Shown here piece by piece: positions 23,131-35,555 of a stretch of 64,000 nt of DNA. The DNA is from Hemibagrus wyckioides. Lineage: Eukaryota > Chordata > Actinopteri > Siluriformes > Bagridae. Each line of letters starts with the position of its first letter. The first letter of the stretch is position 1. The position numbers were made by a program, and so were the translations under genes. The notes under the pieces were generated by a model that had not been told where the DNA came from, ran no database searches, and worked only from the letters and a program-made list of their open reading frames with translations. The stretch is from assembly GCF_019097595.1 (NCBI RefSeq), contig NC_080717.1, forward strand, positions 24,422,876-24,486,875, given 5' to 3'.

Positions 23131-23171
<41 letters not shown>
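23130..23171. repeat. (TA)n microsatellite, left of a Tc1-like element
   Basis: TA dinucleotides into which the neighbouring element is inserted; the array resumes at 24419. Confidence 0.95.
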
Positions 23172-23174
<3 letters not shown>

Positions 23175-24415
23175 TATATTGCCAAAAGTATTCGCTCACC
23201 TGCCTTGACTCGCATATGAACTTAAGTGACATCCCATTCCTAATCCATAGGGTTCAATATGACGTCGGTCCACCCTTTGCAGCTATAACAGCTTCAACTC
23301 TTCTGGGAAGGCTGTCCACAAGGTTTAGGAGTGTGTTTATGGGAATTTTTGACCATTCTTCCAGAAGCGCATTTGTGAGGTCACACACTGATGTTGGACG
23401 AGAAGGCCTGGCTCTCAGTCTCCACTCTAATTCATCCCAAAGGTGTTCTATCGGGTTGAGGTCAGGACTCTGTGCAGGCCAGTCAAGTTCATCCACACCA
23501 GACTCTGTCATCCATGTCTTTATGGACCTTGCTTTGTGCACTGGTGTACAGTCATGTTGGAAGAGGAAGGGGCCAGCTCCAAACTGTTCCCACAAAGTTG
23601 GGAGCATGGAATTGTCCAAAATGTCTTGGTATGCTGAAGCATTCAGAGTTCCTTTCACTGGAACTAAGGGGTCAAGCCCAGCTCCTGAAAAACAACCCAC
23701 ACCATAATCCCCCCTCCACCAAACTTTACACTTGGCACAATGCAGTCAGACAAGTACCGTTCTCCTGGCAACCGCCAAACCCAGACTCGTCCATCAGATT
23801 GCCAGATGGAGAAACGTGATTCGTCACTCCAGAGAACGCGTCTCCACTGCTCTAGAGTCCAGTGGCAGCGTGCTTTACACCACTGCATCCGACGCTTTGC
23901 ATTGCACTTGGTGATGTATGGCTTGGATGCAGATGCTCGGCCATGGAAACCCATTCCATGAAGCTCTCTGCGCACTGTTCTTGAGCTAATCTGAAGGCCA
24001 CATGAAGTTTGGAGGTCTGTAGCGATTGACTCTGCAGAAAGTTGGCGACCTCTTCGCACTATGCGCCTCAGCATCCGCTGACCCCGCTCCGTCAGTTTAC
24101 GTGGCCTACCACTTTGTGGCTGAGTTGCTGTCGTTCCCAAACACTTCCACGTTCTTATAATACAGCTGACAGTTGACTGTGGAATATTTAGGAGTGAGGA
24201 AATTTCACGACTGGATTTGTTGCACAGGTGGCATCCTATCACAGTTCCACGCTGGAATTCACTGAGCTCCTGAGAGCAACCCATTCTTTCACAAATGTTT
24301 GTAAAAACAGTCTGCATGCCTAGGTGCTTGATTTTATACACCTGTGGCCATGGAAGTGATTGGAACACCTGATTCTGATTATTTGGATGGGTGAGCAAAT
24401 ACTTTTGGCAATATA

Positions 24416-24418
<3 letters not shown>
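23172..24418 (-). mobile_element. Tc1/mariner element with short inverted repeats
   Basis: The element is 1,247 bp with inverted repeats of about 29 bp starting CACTATATTGCCAAAAGTAT and ending GCTCACC, with one mismatch. TA duplications lie on both sides (23170-23171, 24419-24420) inside a TA microsatellite. The short repeats distinguish it from the element at 14890-16504. Its terminus is close to that of the fold-back element at 21669-22406, so the two belong to related families. Confidence 0.94.
23254..24284 (-). pseudogene. Tc1-like transposase, frameshifted
   Basis: The reading frame probably begins at [17 protein letters not shown] (start codon at 24284). It continues through the helix-turn-helix region ([15 protein letters not shown]), GRPRKL, and a catalytic core with Asp in WSDESRF, Asp in FQHDCTPVHK and Glu in SPDLNPIEHLWD (34 residues between the last two). 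It ends RRVEAVIAAKGGPTSY. A one-base deletion at about 23696-23698, in the GGIMVW stretch, breaks the frame. An upstream in-frame extension exists but is not expected from the family. The lesion is small, so the copy is fairly young. Confidence 0.93.

Positions 24419-24473
<55 letters not shown>
24419..24473. repeat. (TA)n and poly(T)
   Basis: TA dinucleotides to about 24457, then a T run, right of the Tc1-like element. Confidence 0.93.
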
Positions 24474-24474
<1 letters not shown>

Positions 24475-25350
24475 CTTTAATTACAGTAATAAGCAACAGA
24501 TGACGGAAAAAAAAATCACGAAATAGTCACAATTCTATTTCATTCACAAGGAAGTAAAATATTAAAGATAAAAATGTACTGTGATTAAAAATAATAAAGT
24601 ACGGCAACTCTGGAGAAACATTTTCACTTGGTTTATTTTTATTTCTAGACCCATTTTAATTATAAATATTTCATTCGCTAAAACTTCAGCTAAAAAAATA
24701 TCTTTTTTCTGCACCATTTAATGTTATAACTACTTGTTTATTTACTTACTTATTTATTATTTACTTGTTTATTTGTTTTTGGGAGCTACAACTCCACACC
24801 ATTCCCATATTCCTCTTAATATTTAAACAATTAAAATATTCCTAGGTTCAATTATTCATTGAAATTGCTTTATTTTAGAATGTTATTATAAATTCTTTTT
24901 ATATGTAAATATTCAGGTTCTTCTCTTATGCTGTTTTTTTTAATGTTTTTAATGATATTTTAATGTTTTGTTTTTTTCTTTTTTTTTTTAAAAAAAATCC
25001 CTTTTTACAACTCTGTATCTTAATGATTTATTTATGGTTCATTTATTATTCTGCTTTGGATTTTTCTTCCATGGAAACAGAATAGAATAGTTGATGATAT
25101 TTATATATTTATATGATATTTTATTACATTTCTCTATTTTCTGCTATTTTCCCTAATGCATTTTAAAAATTGTCTATTAATTAGTCGTTGAATTTGTAAA
25201 ACGTATTTATCTGTATGTTAATATTTGGATGTAATGATTTTTTTTATGTAGGTTTTAATGTAATGATACTATAGAAACTAAATTAATTATTATTATTTTT
25301 ATTATTTATTATTTTTTAAATAATAATAATAATTATTATTATTATTTGTA

Positions 25351-25381
<31 letters not shown>

Positions 25382-25560
25382 AATCATCATCATAATTTAT
25401 TTATTTTTAAACTTTTTTATTTATTTTAATTTATTTTATTTAACTTTATTTATTTTAATTTTTTTTTTTACATTGTTTTAGTTTCTTTGCTTATCCTTTT
25501 TTTCTCTTTTTTTTGGTCAAACTTTTTGAGCTGCATTTTAATTATACATTCTTCTTCTTC
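24474..25560. other. AT-rich intronic block
   Basis: Very AT-rich sequence with short ATT/TTA and TTTA runs (for example 25280-25400) and several T tracts. I see no gene, transposon terminus or longer tandem unit here. Confidence 0.6.
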
Positions 25561-26122
25561 TTCTTTTGTTAGGAGTAGCAGAGAGAGAGAGTGCGAGTGG
25601 CGGTGCAAGTGCTGAGCCTGTGGTGTGACACCTAACCCTCACCTACACGGAGTGGGCGTGGCTCGACTCTACATCACCTGCAGCATGGTTCTGATTGGAG
25701 GGAAATGGCATGTTTAATAGAGTTAAGTCTGCGCTCGTCTGACACCGTGAATGTTTCATCCAGGCTCACTTTTAACATGAAGCCCCTCCCCCACCCCCAC
25801 ACTCGCTCATCTGCCCCTCATCACTTCCCTTTCTCAGTCCTAAAAGGAAAGAAGTTAAAGGAACTAAAGTGAATAAATGCAGGTCTTTCATTGGCCATTG
25901 ATTTTGCTGTAAGTGGATTGTGAAATGCGCGCACTGATACATCAGGCAATTAAAGAAATACATGGCAGGGATGAATTCAACTTTTTTTCCTCTAATGTTC
26001 ATTGATCCAAAACCAATTCGTCTGACTGAAGAAATGGAAATGTAATTTTTAAAATGGACATTTTTACTTCCTTTCTCTTCTCCAACAAAAGAGCAAAGTT
26101 TGAGTAATAAGACAGTAGCAGA

Positions 26123-26690
26123 CATACACACACACACGCATGCACACACATGCGCACACATACACACACACACGCACACACACGCATGCACACACACGCA
26201 CACACACGCACACATACACACACATGCACACATACACACACACGCACACACACACGCACTCACACAAACACACACATGCACACACACACACACACACATA
26301 CAGACACATACACATACACACACACACATAGACACACACACCCACATACACACACACACATACACACACACCCACACATACACACAAACACACACATACA
26401 GACACACACAGACACACACATACACACACACGCATGCACACACACGCACACACACACGCACACATACACACACATGCACACATACACACACGCACTCACA
26501 CATACACACACATGCACACACACACACACGCACACATACACACACACACACACACATACAGACACATACACATACACACACACACATACAGACACACACA
26601 CCCACATACACACACACATACACACACACCCACACACACACAAACACACACACACATACACACACATGCACACACACACACACATTCACT
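26123..26690. repeat. Long interrupted (CA)n array
   Basis: About 570 bp of ACAC with regularly placed GC, TA and AG substitutions (CACGCATGCACACAC and CATACAGACACATAC types). Parts are higher-order duplicated: the 26270-26345 segment recurs near 26540-26600. It forms alternating purine-pyrimidine DNA with potential for Z-form. All frames are open but code only Cys/Val or His/Thr repeats. Confidence 0.95.
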
Positions 26691-26964
26691 TTTCTAAATA
26701 ATGGAATAATTAAATAAAATGTAATAGTAGTAGAATCTATAATATTTAATAACATTTGGTTAAATAAGAACAGAGCCTCTGTGTACTTAAATAAAGCATG
26801 TCCTTTTTAATTAAAATAAATAAATAATTAATTAATTGCTTTTACACAGTATGATTTTTAATGATCTATAATTGTTCATTTAACCCACCGTTTTTGCGTC
26901 AATTAAATTGTAATGTGATTTATTTTTTGCCAAAAAAGTTTGTTGTGTTTAAATGAGATCAAAA

Positions 26965-26970
<6 letters not shown>

Positions 26971-27010
<40 letters not shown>
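26971..27010. repeat. (CA)n microsatellite
   Basis: About 20 CA dinucleotides. Confidence 0.95.
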
Positions 27011-27013
<3 letters not shown>

Positions 27014-27189
27014 TCTTTCAGGGATAAACTTCCTCCTACACACACGGCTCAGTGTTTCATTCCACATCAGCGACTGGTTTGGTGTAAAAGCCGCTCCAAC
27101 ACTTTTCCTGCAAATATCAAACCTAAAGGTTTAGAAAAGAGAAGGTTAACGTCAGACGTCTGAGACGTAAACACGCTAAAGTTCCGCTA

Positions 27190-27682
27190 ACTCACACACA
27201 CACACACACACAGCCGCTTTCCGCTAATTAACTTCAGGAAACCATTTTAGAGGAAGAGCATCCCTCACACACACGTGCTAATTAGTGTGAAAATAACACT
27301 CTGGAACAGACAATACACACACATACACACACACACACGCACACAGACACACACACGCATGAACACACACACAGACATGCACACGCACACACACGCATGA
27401 ACACACACATGCACACACACATACACTCACTCTTACACACACACATGCATGAACACACGCACACACTAGAACACACACACAAACGCAAACACATGCACAC
27501 ACACGAACAAGCAGACAAACAGACACGCAAACACACACACACACAAAAATTCTCCATCTTTTTACGGAGACAAGATAATTTGTCCACACACCTGGCTTTT
27601 GTCCATGAATTGATGTACTGAAAGTTCATACACACACACACACACACACACACGAGTACACACACACACACACACACACACT
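27190..27682. repeat. CA-rich tracts
   Basis: (CA)n at 27192-27212, an interrupted CA array at 27313-27545, and (CA)n at 27630-27682. Confidence 0.92.
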
Positions 27683-27796
27683 ATCAGTAGCAACATTGAC
27701 TAAAGCAGCTCCATTAAGTTACTCCATATACTCGTCTCTGACTGGATGGAAGGCCGACACTAATATCTTCTAAGGCACTTCTAAGGTAGTTCTAAG

Positions 27797-27797
<1 letters not shown>

Positions 27798-27827
<30 letters not shown>

Positions 27828-27911
27828 GCAGCAGTTCCTCAGTCAGCACAATCACACATTCGGCCCCATGGAAAGTTCACCCAGTTTAAACAGCTACATG
27901 AATAAAGCTTA

Positions 27912-27962
<51 letters not shown>

Positions 27963-28122
27963 AAGGAGTGAGATGTAAGGGGAAATAAGCGCTCCCATCA
28001 ATAACAGAACAAGAACACGGCGGTCAATACGAGACAGAAACAAATCAGATCAGTGCTGTGACTGATGTCAGCTTTCACACACTGTGTGAGCATGTCACAC
28101 ACACACACACACACACACACAC
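27798..28122. repeat. CA and TC microsatellites
   Basis: (AC)n at 27799-27828, (TC)n followed by (AC)n at 27915-27962, and (CA)n at 28096-28122. Confidence 0.9.
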
Positions 28123-28218
28123 AGGATCAACCATTGTTCTGCTGAACTTTCAGGAGTGTGTGTCACTGTGGCTTCATGCTGCTGGCAGGTGTTGGATTCC
28201 TGTTGCATCCTAATAACC

Positions 28219-28220
<2 letters not shown>

Positions 28221-28256
<36 letters not shown>

Positions 28257-28496
28257 TCATAGAGAGAGAGATAGAGACAGACAATCAGAGAGAGAGAGAG
28301 AGAGAGAGACAAACAGAGAGAGAGAGTAGTCATAGAGAGAGAGAGAGACAGACAATCAGAGAGAGAGAGAGAGAGACAGACAGACAAACAGAGTGAGAGA
28401 GAGAGAGATAGACAGACAAACAGACAGACAGAGAGAGACAGACAGACAGACAGACAGTAGTCATAGAGAGAGAGAGAGAGAGACAGTCAGAGAGAA

Positions 28497-28527
<31 letters not shown>

Positions 28528-28554
28528 AAGAGACAGAGAGAGATACAGAGAGAA
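28221..28554. repeat. (GA)n / (GACA)n array
   Basis: Purine-rich tract with three or four copies of a GA run plus TAGTCATAGAGAGAGAGA and GACAGACAATCAGAG segments, so there is a higher-order unit of about 70-90 bp. Confidence 0.93.
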
Positions 28555-29067
28555 AAGCTAGCGTATCACTTTCTTATTCTGGAATGTTCTCTACATTAAG
28601 GTTAGCTGCCTAATTAGAAGGTTAAGCTAGCAGTCTCAGATGTTCCTACACATTAGCTAGCACTACATGTTTTGCCATCATTCAGCTAAAGCTGCTCTCT
28701 GTAGATTAGCATGTGATGCTCATCTATTTTATTTACAGTTTAAAGCTACGTATCAGTTTATTTTCAGCTAAAAAATTTTTCCATGCTAATTTCTGTGACT
28801 TTTGGAGCAGTGGAATCTCAGCGCTCTAACAATGTCAGTGTTAGCGCTACATCATGGTGGGTTTATATTCCGACATCCTGACCTCCCTCCACTTTTCCTT
28901 CGTTTCCTCCACAGTCTCTGAGTTGTGATTAAAGAAACAGGCTGCTATGTGCCTCATTATGCAGCGTGAGATAAAAAGCGCTAATCCTGGAGGAGCTGTG
29001 ATAACACTGAAGAACACATCCTGCTAAGCGTCTCCAGGATAAAGAACAAAAAACACCACCAGGAGGT

Positions 29068-31790
29068 GTAGTGTGTCTAGTGTGTAGTGTGTAGTGTGTA
29101 TTGTGTATTGTCTAGTGTGTATTGTGTAGTGTACAGTGTGTAGTTTGTATTGTGTATTGTCTAGTGTGTATTGTGTAGTGTACAGTGTGTAGTGTGTATT
29201 GTGTATTGTCTAGTTTGTATTGTGTATTGTCTAGTGTGTATTGTGTAGTGTACAGTGTGTAGTGTGTATTGTGTATTGTCTAGTGTGTATTGTGTATTGT
29301 CTAGTGTGTATTGTGTAGTGTACAGTGTGTAGTGTGTATTGTCTAGTGTGTATTGTGTAGTGTACAGTGTGTACTGTGTATTGTCTAGTGTGTATTGTGT
29401 AGTGTACAGTGTGTAGTGTGTATTGTGTAGTGTACAGTGTGTAGTGTGTATTGTCTAGTGTGTATTGTGTAGTGTACAGTGTGTAGTGTGTATTGTGTAG
29501 TGTACAGTGTGTAGTGTGTATTGTGTAGTGTTCAGTGTGTACTGTGTATTGTCTAGTGTGTATTGTGTATTGTCTAGTGTGTATTGTGTAGTGTACAGTG
29601 TGTAGTGTGTATTGTCTAGTGTGTATTGTGTAGTGTACAGTGTGTACTGTGTATTGTCTAGTGTGTATTGTGTAGTGTACAGTGTGTAGTGTGTATTGTG
29701 TAGTGTACAGTGTGTAGTGTGTATTGTCTAGTGTGTATTGTGTAGTGTACAGTGTGTAGTGTGTATTGTGTAGTGTTCAGTGTGTACTGTGTATTGTCTA
29801 GTGTGTATTGTGTAGTGTACAGTGTGTAGTGTGTATTGTGTAGTGTTCAGTGTGTATTGTCTAGTGTGTATTGTGTAGTGTACAGTGTGTAGTGTGTATT
29901 GTGTAGTGTGTATTGTGTAGTGTACAGTGTGTAGTCTGTATTGTGTAGTGTACAGTGTGTAGTCTGTCTTGTGTAGTGTGTATTGTGTAGTGTACAGTGT
30001 GTAGTGTGTATTGTGTAGTGTACAGTGTGTAGTCTGTATTGTCTAGTGTGTATTGTGTAGTGTGTATTGTGTAGTGTACAGTGTGTAGTGTGTATTGTGT
30101 AGTGTACAGTGTGTAGTCTGTATTGTGTAGTGTACAGTGTGTAGTCTGTATTGTGTAGTGTACAGTGTGTAGTGTGTATTGTGTAGTGTACAGTGTGTAG
30201 TCTGTATTGTGTAGTGTACAGTGTGTAGTCTGTATTGTGTAGTGTACAGTGTGTAGTGTGTATTGTGTAGTGTACAGTGTGTAGTCTGTATTGTGTAGTG
30301 TACAGTGTGTAGTGTGTATTGTGTAGTGTACAGTGTGTAGTCTGTATTGTGTAGTGTACAGTGTGTAGTCTGTATTGTGTAGTGTGTATTGTGTAGTGTA
30401 CAGTGTGTAGTGTGTATTGTGTAGTGTACAGTGTGTAGTCTGTATTGTGTAGTGTACAGTGTGTAGTGTGTATTGTGTAGTGTACAGTGTGTAGTCTGTA
30501 TTGTGTAGTGTACAGTGTGTAGTCTGTATTGTGTAGTGTACAGTGTGTAGTGTGTATTGTGTAGTGTACAGTGTGTAGTCTGTATTGTGTAGTGTACAGT
30601 GTGTAGTGTGTATTGTGTAGTGTACAGTGTGTAGTCTGTATTGTGTAGTGTACAGTGTGTAGTCTGTAGTGTGTATTGTGTAGTGTACAGTGTGTAGTGT
30701 GTATTGTGTAGTGTACAGTGTGTAGTCTGTATTGTGTAGTGTGTATTGTGTAGTGTACAGTGTGTAGTGTGTATTGTGTAGTGTACAGTGTGTAGTCTGT
30801 ATTGTGTAGTGTACAGTGTGTAGTCTGTATTGTGTAGTGTACAGTGTGTAGTCTGTATTGTGTAGTGTGTATTGTGTAGTGTACAGTGTGTAGTGTGTAT
30901 TGTGTAGTGTACAGTGTGTAGTCTGTATTGTGTAGTGTACAGTGTGTAGTCTGTATTGTGTAGTGTACAGTGTGTAGTCTGTATTGTGTAGTGTGTATTG
31001 TGTAGTGTACAGTGTGTAGTGTGTATTGTGTAGTGTACAGTGTGTAGTGTGTATTGTGTAGTGTACAGTGTGTAGTCTGTATTGTGTAGTGTACAGTGTG
31101 TAGTCTGTATTGTGTAGTGTGTATTGTGTAGTGTACAGTGTGTAGTCTGTATTGTGTAGTGTACAGTGTGTAGTCTGTATTGTGTAGTGTGTATTGTGTA
31201 GTGTACAGTGTGTAGTGTGTATTGTGTAGTGTACAGTGTGTAGTGTGCATTGTGTAGTGTACAGTGTGTAGTGTGTATTGTGTAGTGTACAGTGTGTAGT
31301 CTGTATTGTGTAGTGTACAGTGTGTAGTCTGTATTGTGTAGTGTGTATTGTGTAGTGTACAGTGTGTAGTGTGTATTGTGTAGTGTACAGTGTGTAGTGT
31401 GTATTGTCTAGTGTGTATTGTGTAGTGTACAGTGTGTAGTCTGTATTGTGTAGTGTACAGTGTGTAGTGTGTATTGTGTAGTGTACAGTGTGTAGTCTGT
31501 ATTGTGTAGTGTGTATTGTGTAGTGTACAGTGTGTAGTGTGTATTGTGTAGTGTACAGTGTGTAGTGTGTATTGTGTAGTGTACAGTGTGTAGTCTGTAT
31601 TGTGTAGTGTGTATTGTGTAGTGTACAGTGTGTAGTGTGTATTGTGTAGTGTACAGTGTGTAGTCTGTATTGTCTAGTGTGTATTGTGTAGTGTACAGTG
31701 TGTAGTCTGTATTGTGTAGTGTGTATTGTGTAGTGTACAGTGTGTAGTCTGTATTGTCTAGTGTGTATTGTGTAGTGTACAGTGTACAGT
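29068..31790. repeat. 28-bp GT-rich minisatellite (2.7 kb)
   Basis: Close to 100 tandem units of mainly 28 bp reading TGTATTGTGTAGTGTACAGT then GTGTAGTC/G. The left part (29080-29850) has more variants with TGTCTAGTG, and 10-bp or 12-bp shortened units occur throughout. The minus strand has a stop-free frame of 467 codons (29847-31250) that is pure repeat (His/Thr/Tyr). The motif TATTGTGTAGTGTA is shared in spirit with the 31-bp array at 1-1594, but the units differ. Confidence 0.95.
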
Positions 31791-33312
31791 GTGCCTTTAG
31801 TGTTTAGTGTCTGCGGTGTGTGTTTAGTGTCTCTGGTGTGTGTTGTGTGTCTCTGGTATGTATTTAGTGTCTCTGGTGTGTGTTGTGTGTCTCTGGTGTG
31901 TAACTCTGGTGTGTGTTTAGTGTCCCTGGTTTGTGTTTATTGTCTCTTGTGTTTTGTGTGTCTCGGGTGTGTGTTTAGTGTCTCTGGTGTGTGTTGTGTG
32001 TCTCTGGTATGTATTTAGTGTCTCTGGTGTGTGTTGTGTGTCTCTGGTATGTGTTGTGTCTCTGGTGTGTATTGTGTGTCTCTGGTGTGTAACTTTGGTG
32101 TGTGTTTAGTGTCTCTGGTGTGTGTTGTGTGTCTCTGGTGTGTGTTTAGTGTCTCTGGTGTGTGTTGTGTGTCTCTGGTGTGTAACTCTGGTGTGTGTTT
32201 AGTGTCTCTGGTGTGTGTTGTGTGTCTCTGGTGTGTGTTGTGTGTCTCTGGTATGTGTTGTGTGTCTCTGGTGTGTTTTGTGTGTCTCTGGTATGTATTT
32301 AGTGTCTCTGGTGTGTGTTGTGTGTCTCTGGTGTGTGTTTATTGTCTCTGATGTGTGTTGTGTGTCTCTGGTATGTGTTTAGAGTCTCTGGTGTGTGTTG
32401 TGTGTCTCTGGTGTGTAACTGTGGTGTGTGTTTAGTGTCTCTGGTGTGTGTTGTGTGTCTCTGGTATGTGTTTAGTGTCTCTGGTGTGTGTTTAGTGTCT
32501 CTGGTGTGTAACTCTGGTGTGTGTTTAGTGTCTCTGGTGTGTGTTGTGTGTCTATAGTATGTGTTTAGTGTCTCTGGTGTGTAACTCTGGTGTGTTTACT
32601 GTCTCTGGTGTGTGTTTAGTGTCTCTGGTGTGTGTTGTGTGTCTCTGGTGTGTGTTTAGTGTCTCTGGTGTGTGTTGTGTGTCTCTGGTGTGCGTCTCTG
32701 GTGTGTGTTTAGTGTCTCTGGTGTGTGTTGTGTGTCTCTGGTGTGTGTTGTGTGTCTCTGGTGTGTGTTTAGTGTCTCTGGTGTGTGTTGTGTGTCTCTG
32801 GTGTGCGTCTCTGGTGTGTGTTTAGTGTCTCTGGTGTGTGTTTAGTGTCTCTGGTGTGCGTCTCTGGTGTGTGTTTAGTGTCTCTGGTGTGTGTTGTGTG
32901 TCTCTGGTGTGCGTCTCTGGTGTGTGTTTAGTGTCTCTGGTGTGTGTTTAGAGTCTCTGGTGTGTGTTTAGTGTCTCTGCTGTGTGTCTAGAGTCTCTGG
33001 TGTGTGTTTAGTGTCTCTGGTGTGTGTTTAGTGTCTCTGGTGTGTGTCTCTGGTGTGTGTTTAGTGTCTCTGGTGTGTGTTTAGTGTCTCTGGTGTGTGT
33101 TTAGTGTCTCTGGTGTGTGTCTCTGGTGTGTGTTTAGTGTCTCTGGTGTGTGTTTAGAGTCTCTGGTGTGTGTTGTGTGTCTCTGGTGTGTGTTTAGAGT
33201 CTCTGGTGTGTGTTGTGTGTCTCTGGTGTGTGTTTAGAGTCTCTGGTGTGTGTTGTGTGTCTCTGGTGTGTGTTTAGAGTCTCTGGTGTGTGTTGTGTGT
33301 CCCTGGTGTGTT
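31790..33312. repeat. 18/20-bp minisatellite
   Basis: About 75 units alternating between TGTCTCTGGTGTGTGTTTAG (20 bp) and a form ending GTTGTG (18 bp), with occasional TAACTCTGG variants. It directly continues from the 28-bp array, so the two make one 4.2-kb GT-rich block. Confidence 0.95.
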
Positions 33313-33620
33313 GAACTAAAACCAGTCTCAGGAACAGACACAGTTTTGTTCCGTCTCAGAGCCATCAGTGGATGGAGAGTGACGCGCCCTTTGCCTCTGC
33401 TCCACTCCTCCTCTCTGCCCTTTAATCGCTTTACTCGTTTACTCGTTTGTTGTTTGATGTCTCCCTCTATTTCTTCCTCCGGCTGTGTTTCATTTGAAAT
33501 GCATTACTCTCTCTGAGGAGTGAAGGGGCCGAGGCAGCGCACGACCCCGGGGCAAACACACTGACAACAGCCGAGGGGAAATGAAACACAGTGCGTTATA
33601 GAGGCAGCACGGACACCTGG

Positions 33621-33656
<36 letters not shown>

Positions 33657-33908
33657 CACTTTGTTATTATTTTCTGAGCTGAAAGACCATCACCAAAAAA
33701 TGTAGCGTATTAAAGGGACAGTTCAGTGTTTACTGATATATTATTATTATTATTATTATTATTACTTTATCATTAAATCTCATTCTGTTTTAATACAAAT
33801 TTATTTAACAAATATAACAATTATAACATACTGATGAAGCCACCAGTTTAGCATCAGTCAGCTATAAGGTAAAATAATTAAATAAATAAAAATTATATAA
33901 ATTATATT

Positions 33909-33909
<1 letters not shown>
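33313..33909. other. Unique intronic sequence
   Basis: Unique GC-richer sequence (33320-33600), a (CA)n tract at 33627-33654, a short ATT run at 33740-33763, then AT-rich DNA. No gene recognised. Confidence 0.6.
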
Positions 33910-33981
<72 letters not shown>

Positions 33982-34019
33982 CAGACAGACAAGGGCTGAT
34001 ATATATATATATATATATA
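33910..34019. repeat. (ATAG)n and (TA)n microsatellites
   Basis: (GATA)n at 33910-33979, GACA units to 33990, then (TA)n at 33999-34018. Confidence 0.95.
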
Positions 34020-34383
34020 GGGCTGTGAGTGCATTACACAGCAGTGTTCTACTTCCTTCAGCGCTAGCTAATGTTAGCACAGTGATGGAGCAGGTGTATC
34101 CATCAATTATAGTGTTTATTTAACATTGTATCCAAAAGTGAAGTCCTACATACTCACTACACATTATTCCCAAATTAGTCCCAAATTAGTCCCACCTCAC
34201 TTTCCTTATATGGCCATTGCTTCCTGTTGAGGTCACATCCTTTCAGTTCATTAATCTCACCCATATTTATCACTTACTGTATCTACCTGAAATTAAAATA
34301 ATAAAACTTTTTAAAAGTAGCATTAAGATTCTTATTTTATCTTCTTTATCTATATCTTCTTATTATTATTATTATCATCAATG

Positions 34384-34384
34384 C

Positions 34385-34418
<34 letters not shown>

Positions 34419-34440
34419 CATAATAATAATAATAATAATA
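34384..34440. repeat. (AAT)n microsatellite
   Basis: Trinucleotide AAT run with one ATC interruption, preceded by short ATT repeats at 34361-34373. Confidence 0.93.
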
Positions 34441-34565
34441 GAAAACATTTTATGTTTAAATTGAATTGATTGTAATAATTTCTGACAGTTCAGCACATTG
34501 TGTCATGCCTTCTTAGCTCATACTGGTGCTTACATCGGGGTTACATCACACATCTTAGTGGCACG

Positions 34566-34672
34566 CACACACACACACACACACACACACAGGCTAGGAC
34601 TGTGTGAGGAGGTGTGGGTTTTACTTGGAATGTTGCCACAAGACAATTAAAACTAAACACACCTGAAATTTC

Positions 34673-34705
<33 letters not shown>

Positions 34706-35160
34706 TATGCTCCGTCTCCTTGCGTCAGGGTGAACAGATCGAACAGATCTCTGGTGAAAGTTGTGTGTATCGGTCGTAAGCGATGCGTGTCACTTGCAGC
34801 TCAGCACTAAGCTCTAAGTCTGGTACAGATCATGTAGGCAGTTTGGAGCTGAGCGTTAGTCATTTGTATGATGACGCCGCTGTGAATCATGGGAAACGTG
34901 ATGATCACTCAAAACCTGCAATCTATTCTACAAAAGTGTTTCTAATCAGGGTTTAATACTGACTCCTTCAGAGCTGAGCACAAACACGTTGCTTACAATA
35001 AAGAGATAATAAGCACAGGTATGAAAGGGAGGAGCCATGTCCTCTCTTTCTGTTTATTTAAACTAGCTCACAGGGCAACTGGTTTTGATTAGACACCAGA
35101 ACGCGTGAAGGTCACTCACTCACACACACACACACACACACACATACACACACACACACA
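34566..35160. repeat. CA/TG microsatellites in unique sequence
   Basis: (CA)n at 34566-34590, (TG)n at 34676-34703, (CA)n at 35119-35160. The sequence between is unique and no gene is seen. Confidence 0.85.
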
Positions 35161-35208
35161 GAAGAACATAACAATAACCAAATAATAACAAAGCACTGGT
35201 TTAGGCCA

Positions 35209-35555
35209 TGGACAGCACGGTCGCTTAGTGGTTAGCACTGTTGCCTCACAGCAAGAAGGTCCTGGGTTCGATCCCAGGCTCAAACAGGCAGGGGCCTTTC
35301 TGTGTGCAGTTCACATGTTCTCCCCGTGCCTGCGTGGGTTTACTCCGGGTACTCCGGTTTCACAGTCCAAAAACATGTACATCCGGTGGATTGCCCATAG
35401 GAGTGTGGGTGTGGTTGTCTGTTTATATGTGATGGACTGGTGACCTGTCCAGGGTGTACCCCTGCCTTTCGCCCAATGTGCGCTGGGATAGGCTCCAGCA
35501 GATCTCCGTGACCCTGATTAGGAATAAAGTGGGTATAGACAATGGATGGATGGAT
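35209..35555 (+). mobile_element. tRNA-related SINE with 11-bp target duplication
   Basis: An RNA polymerase III promoter is visible: A-box-like TCGCTTAGTGGTTAGCAC at 35221-35238 and B box GGTTCGATCC at 35265-35274. The body (GTTCTCCCCGTGCCTGCGTG, then CTCCGGTTTCACAGTCCAAA) and the 3' part (GGGATAGGCTCCAGCAGATC, then a TGGA tail) are those of a repeat common in many fish genomes. Identical GGTTTAGGCCA flanks at 35198-35208 and 35556-35566 show insertion by retroposition. The element needs a partner LINE for reverse transcription; it makes no protein. Confidence 0.9.

Noticed and set aside
26100..26755. Long Cys/Val and His/Thr frames on both strands
   Set aside because: Translation of a (CA)n array.
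29847..31250. 467-codon minus strand open frame
   Set aside because: Pure translation of the 28-bp minisatellite; all minus frames of the unit lack stops.
1..33312. CRISPR array (regular short repeats)
   Set aside because: The tandem units have no unique spacers, the gene content is vertebrate, and there are no cas genes.
35209..35280. tRNA gene
   Set aside because: A and B boxes are present, but the sequence does not fold as a cloverleaf with a proper anticodon arm and continues into a SINE body with a target duplication.
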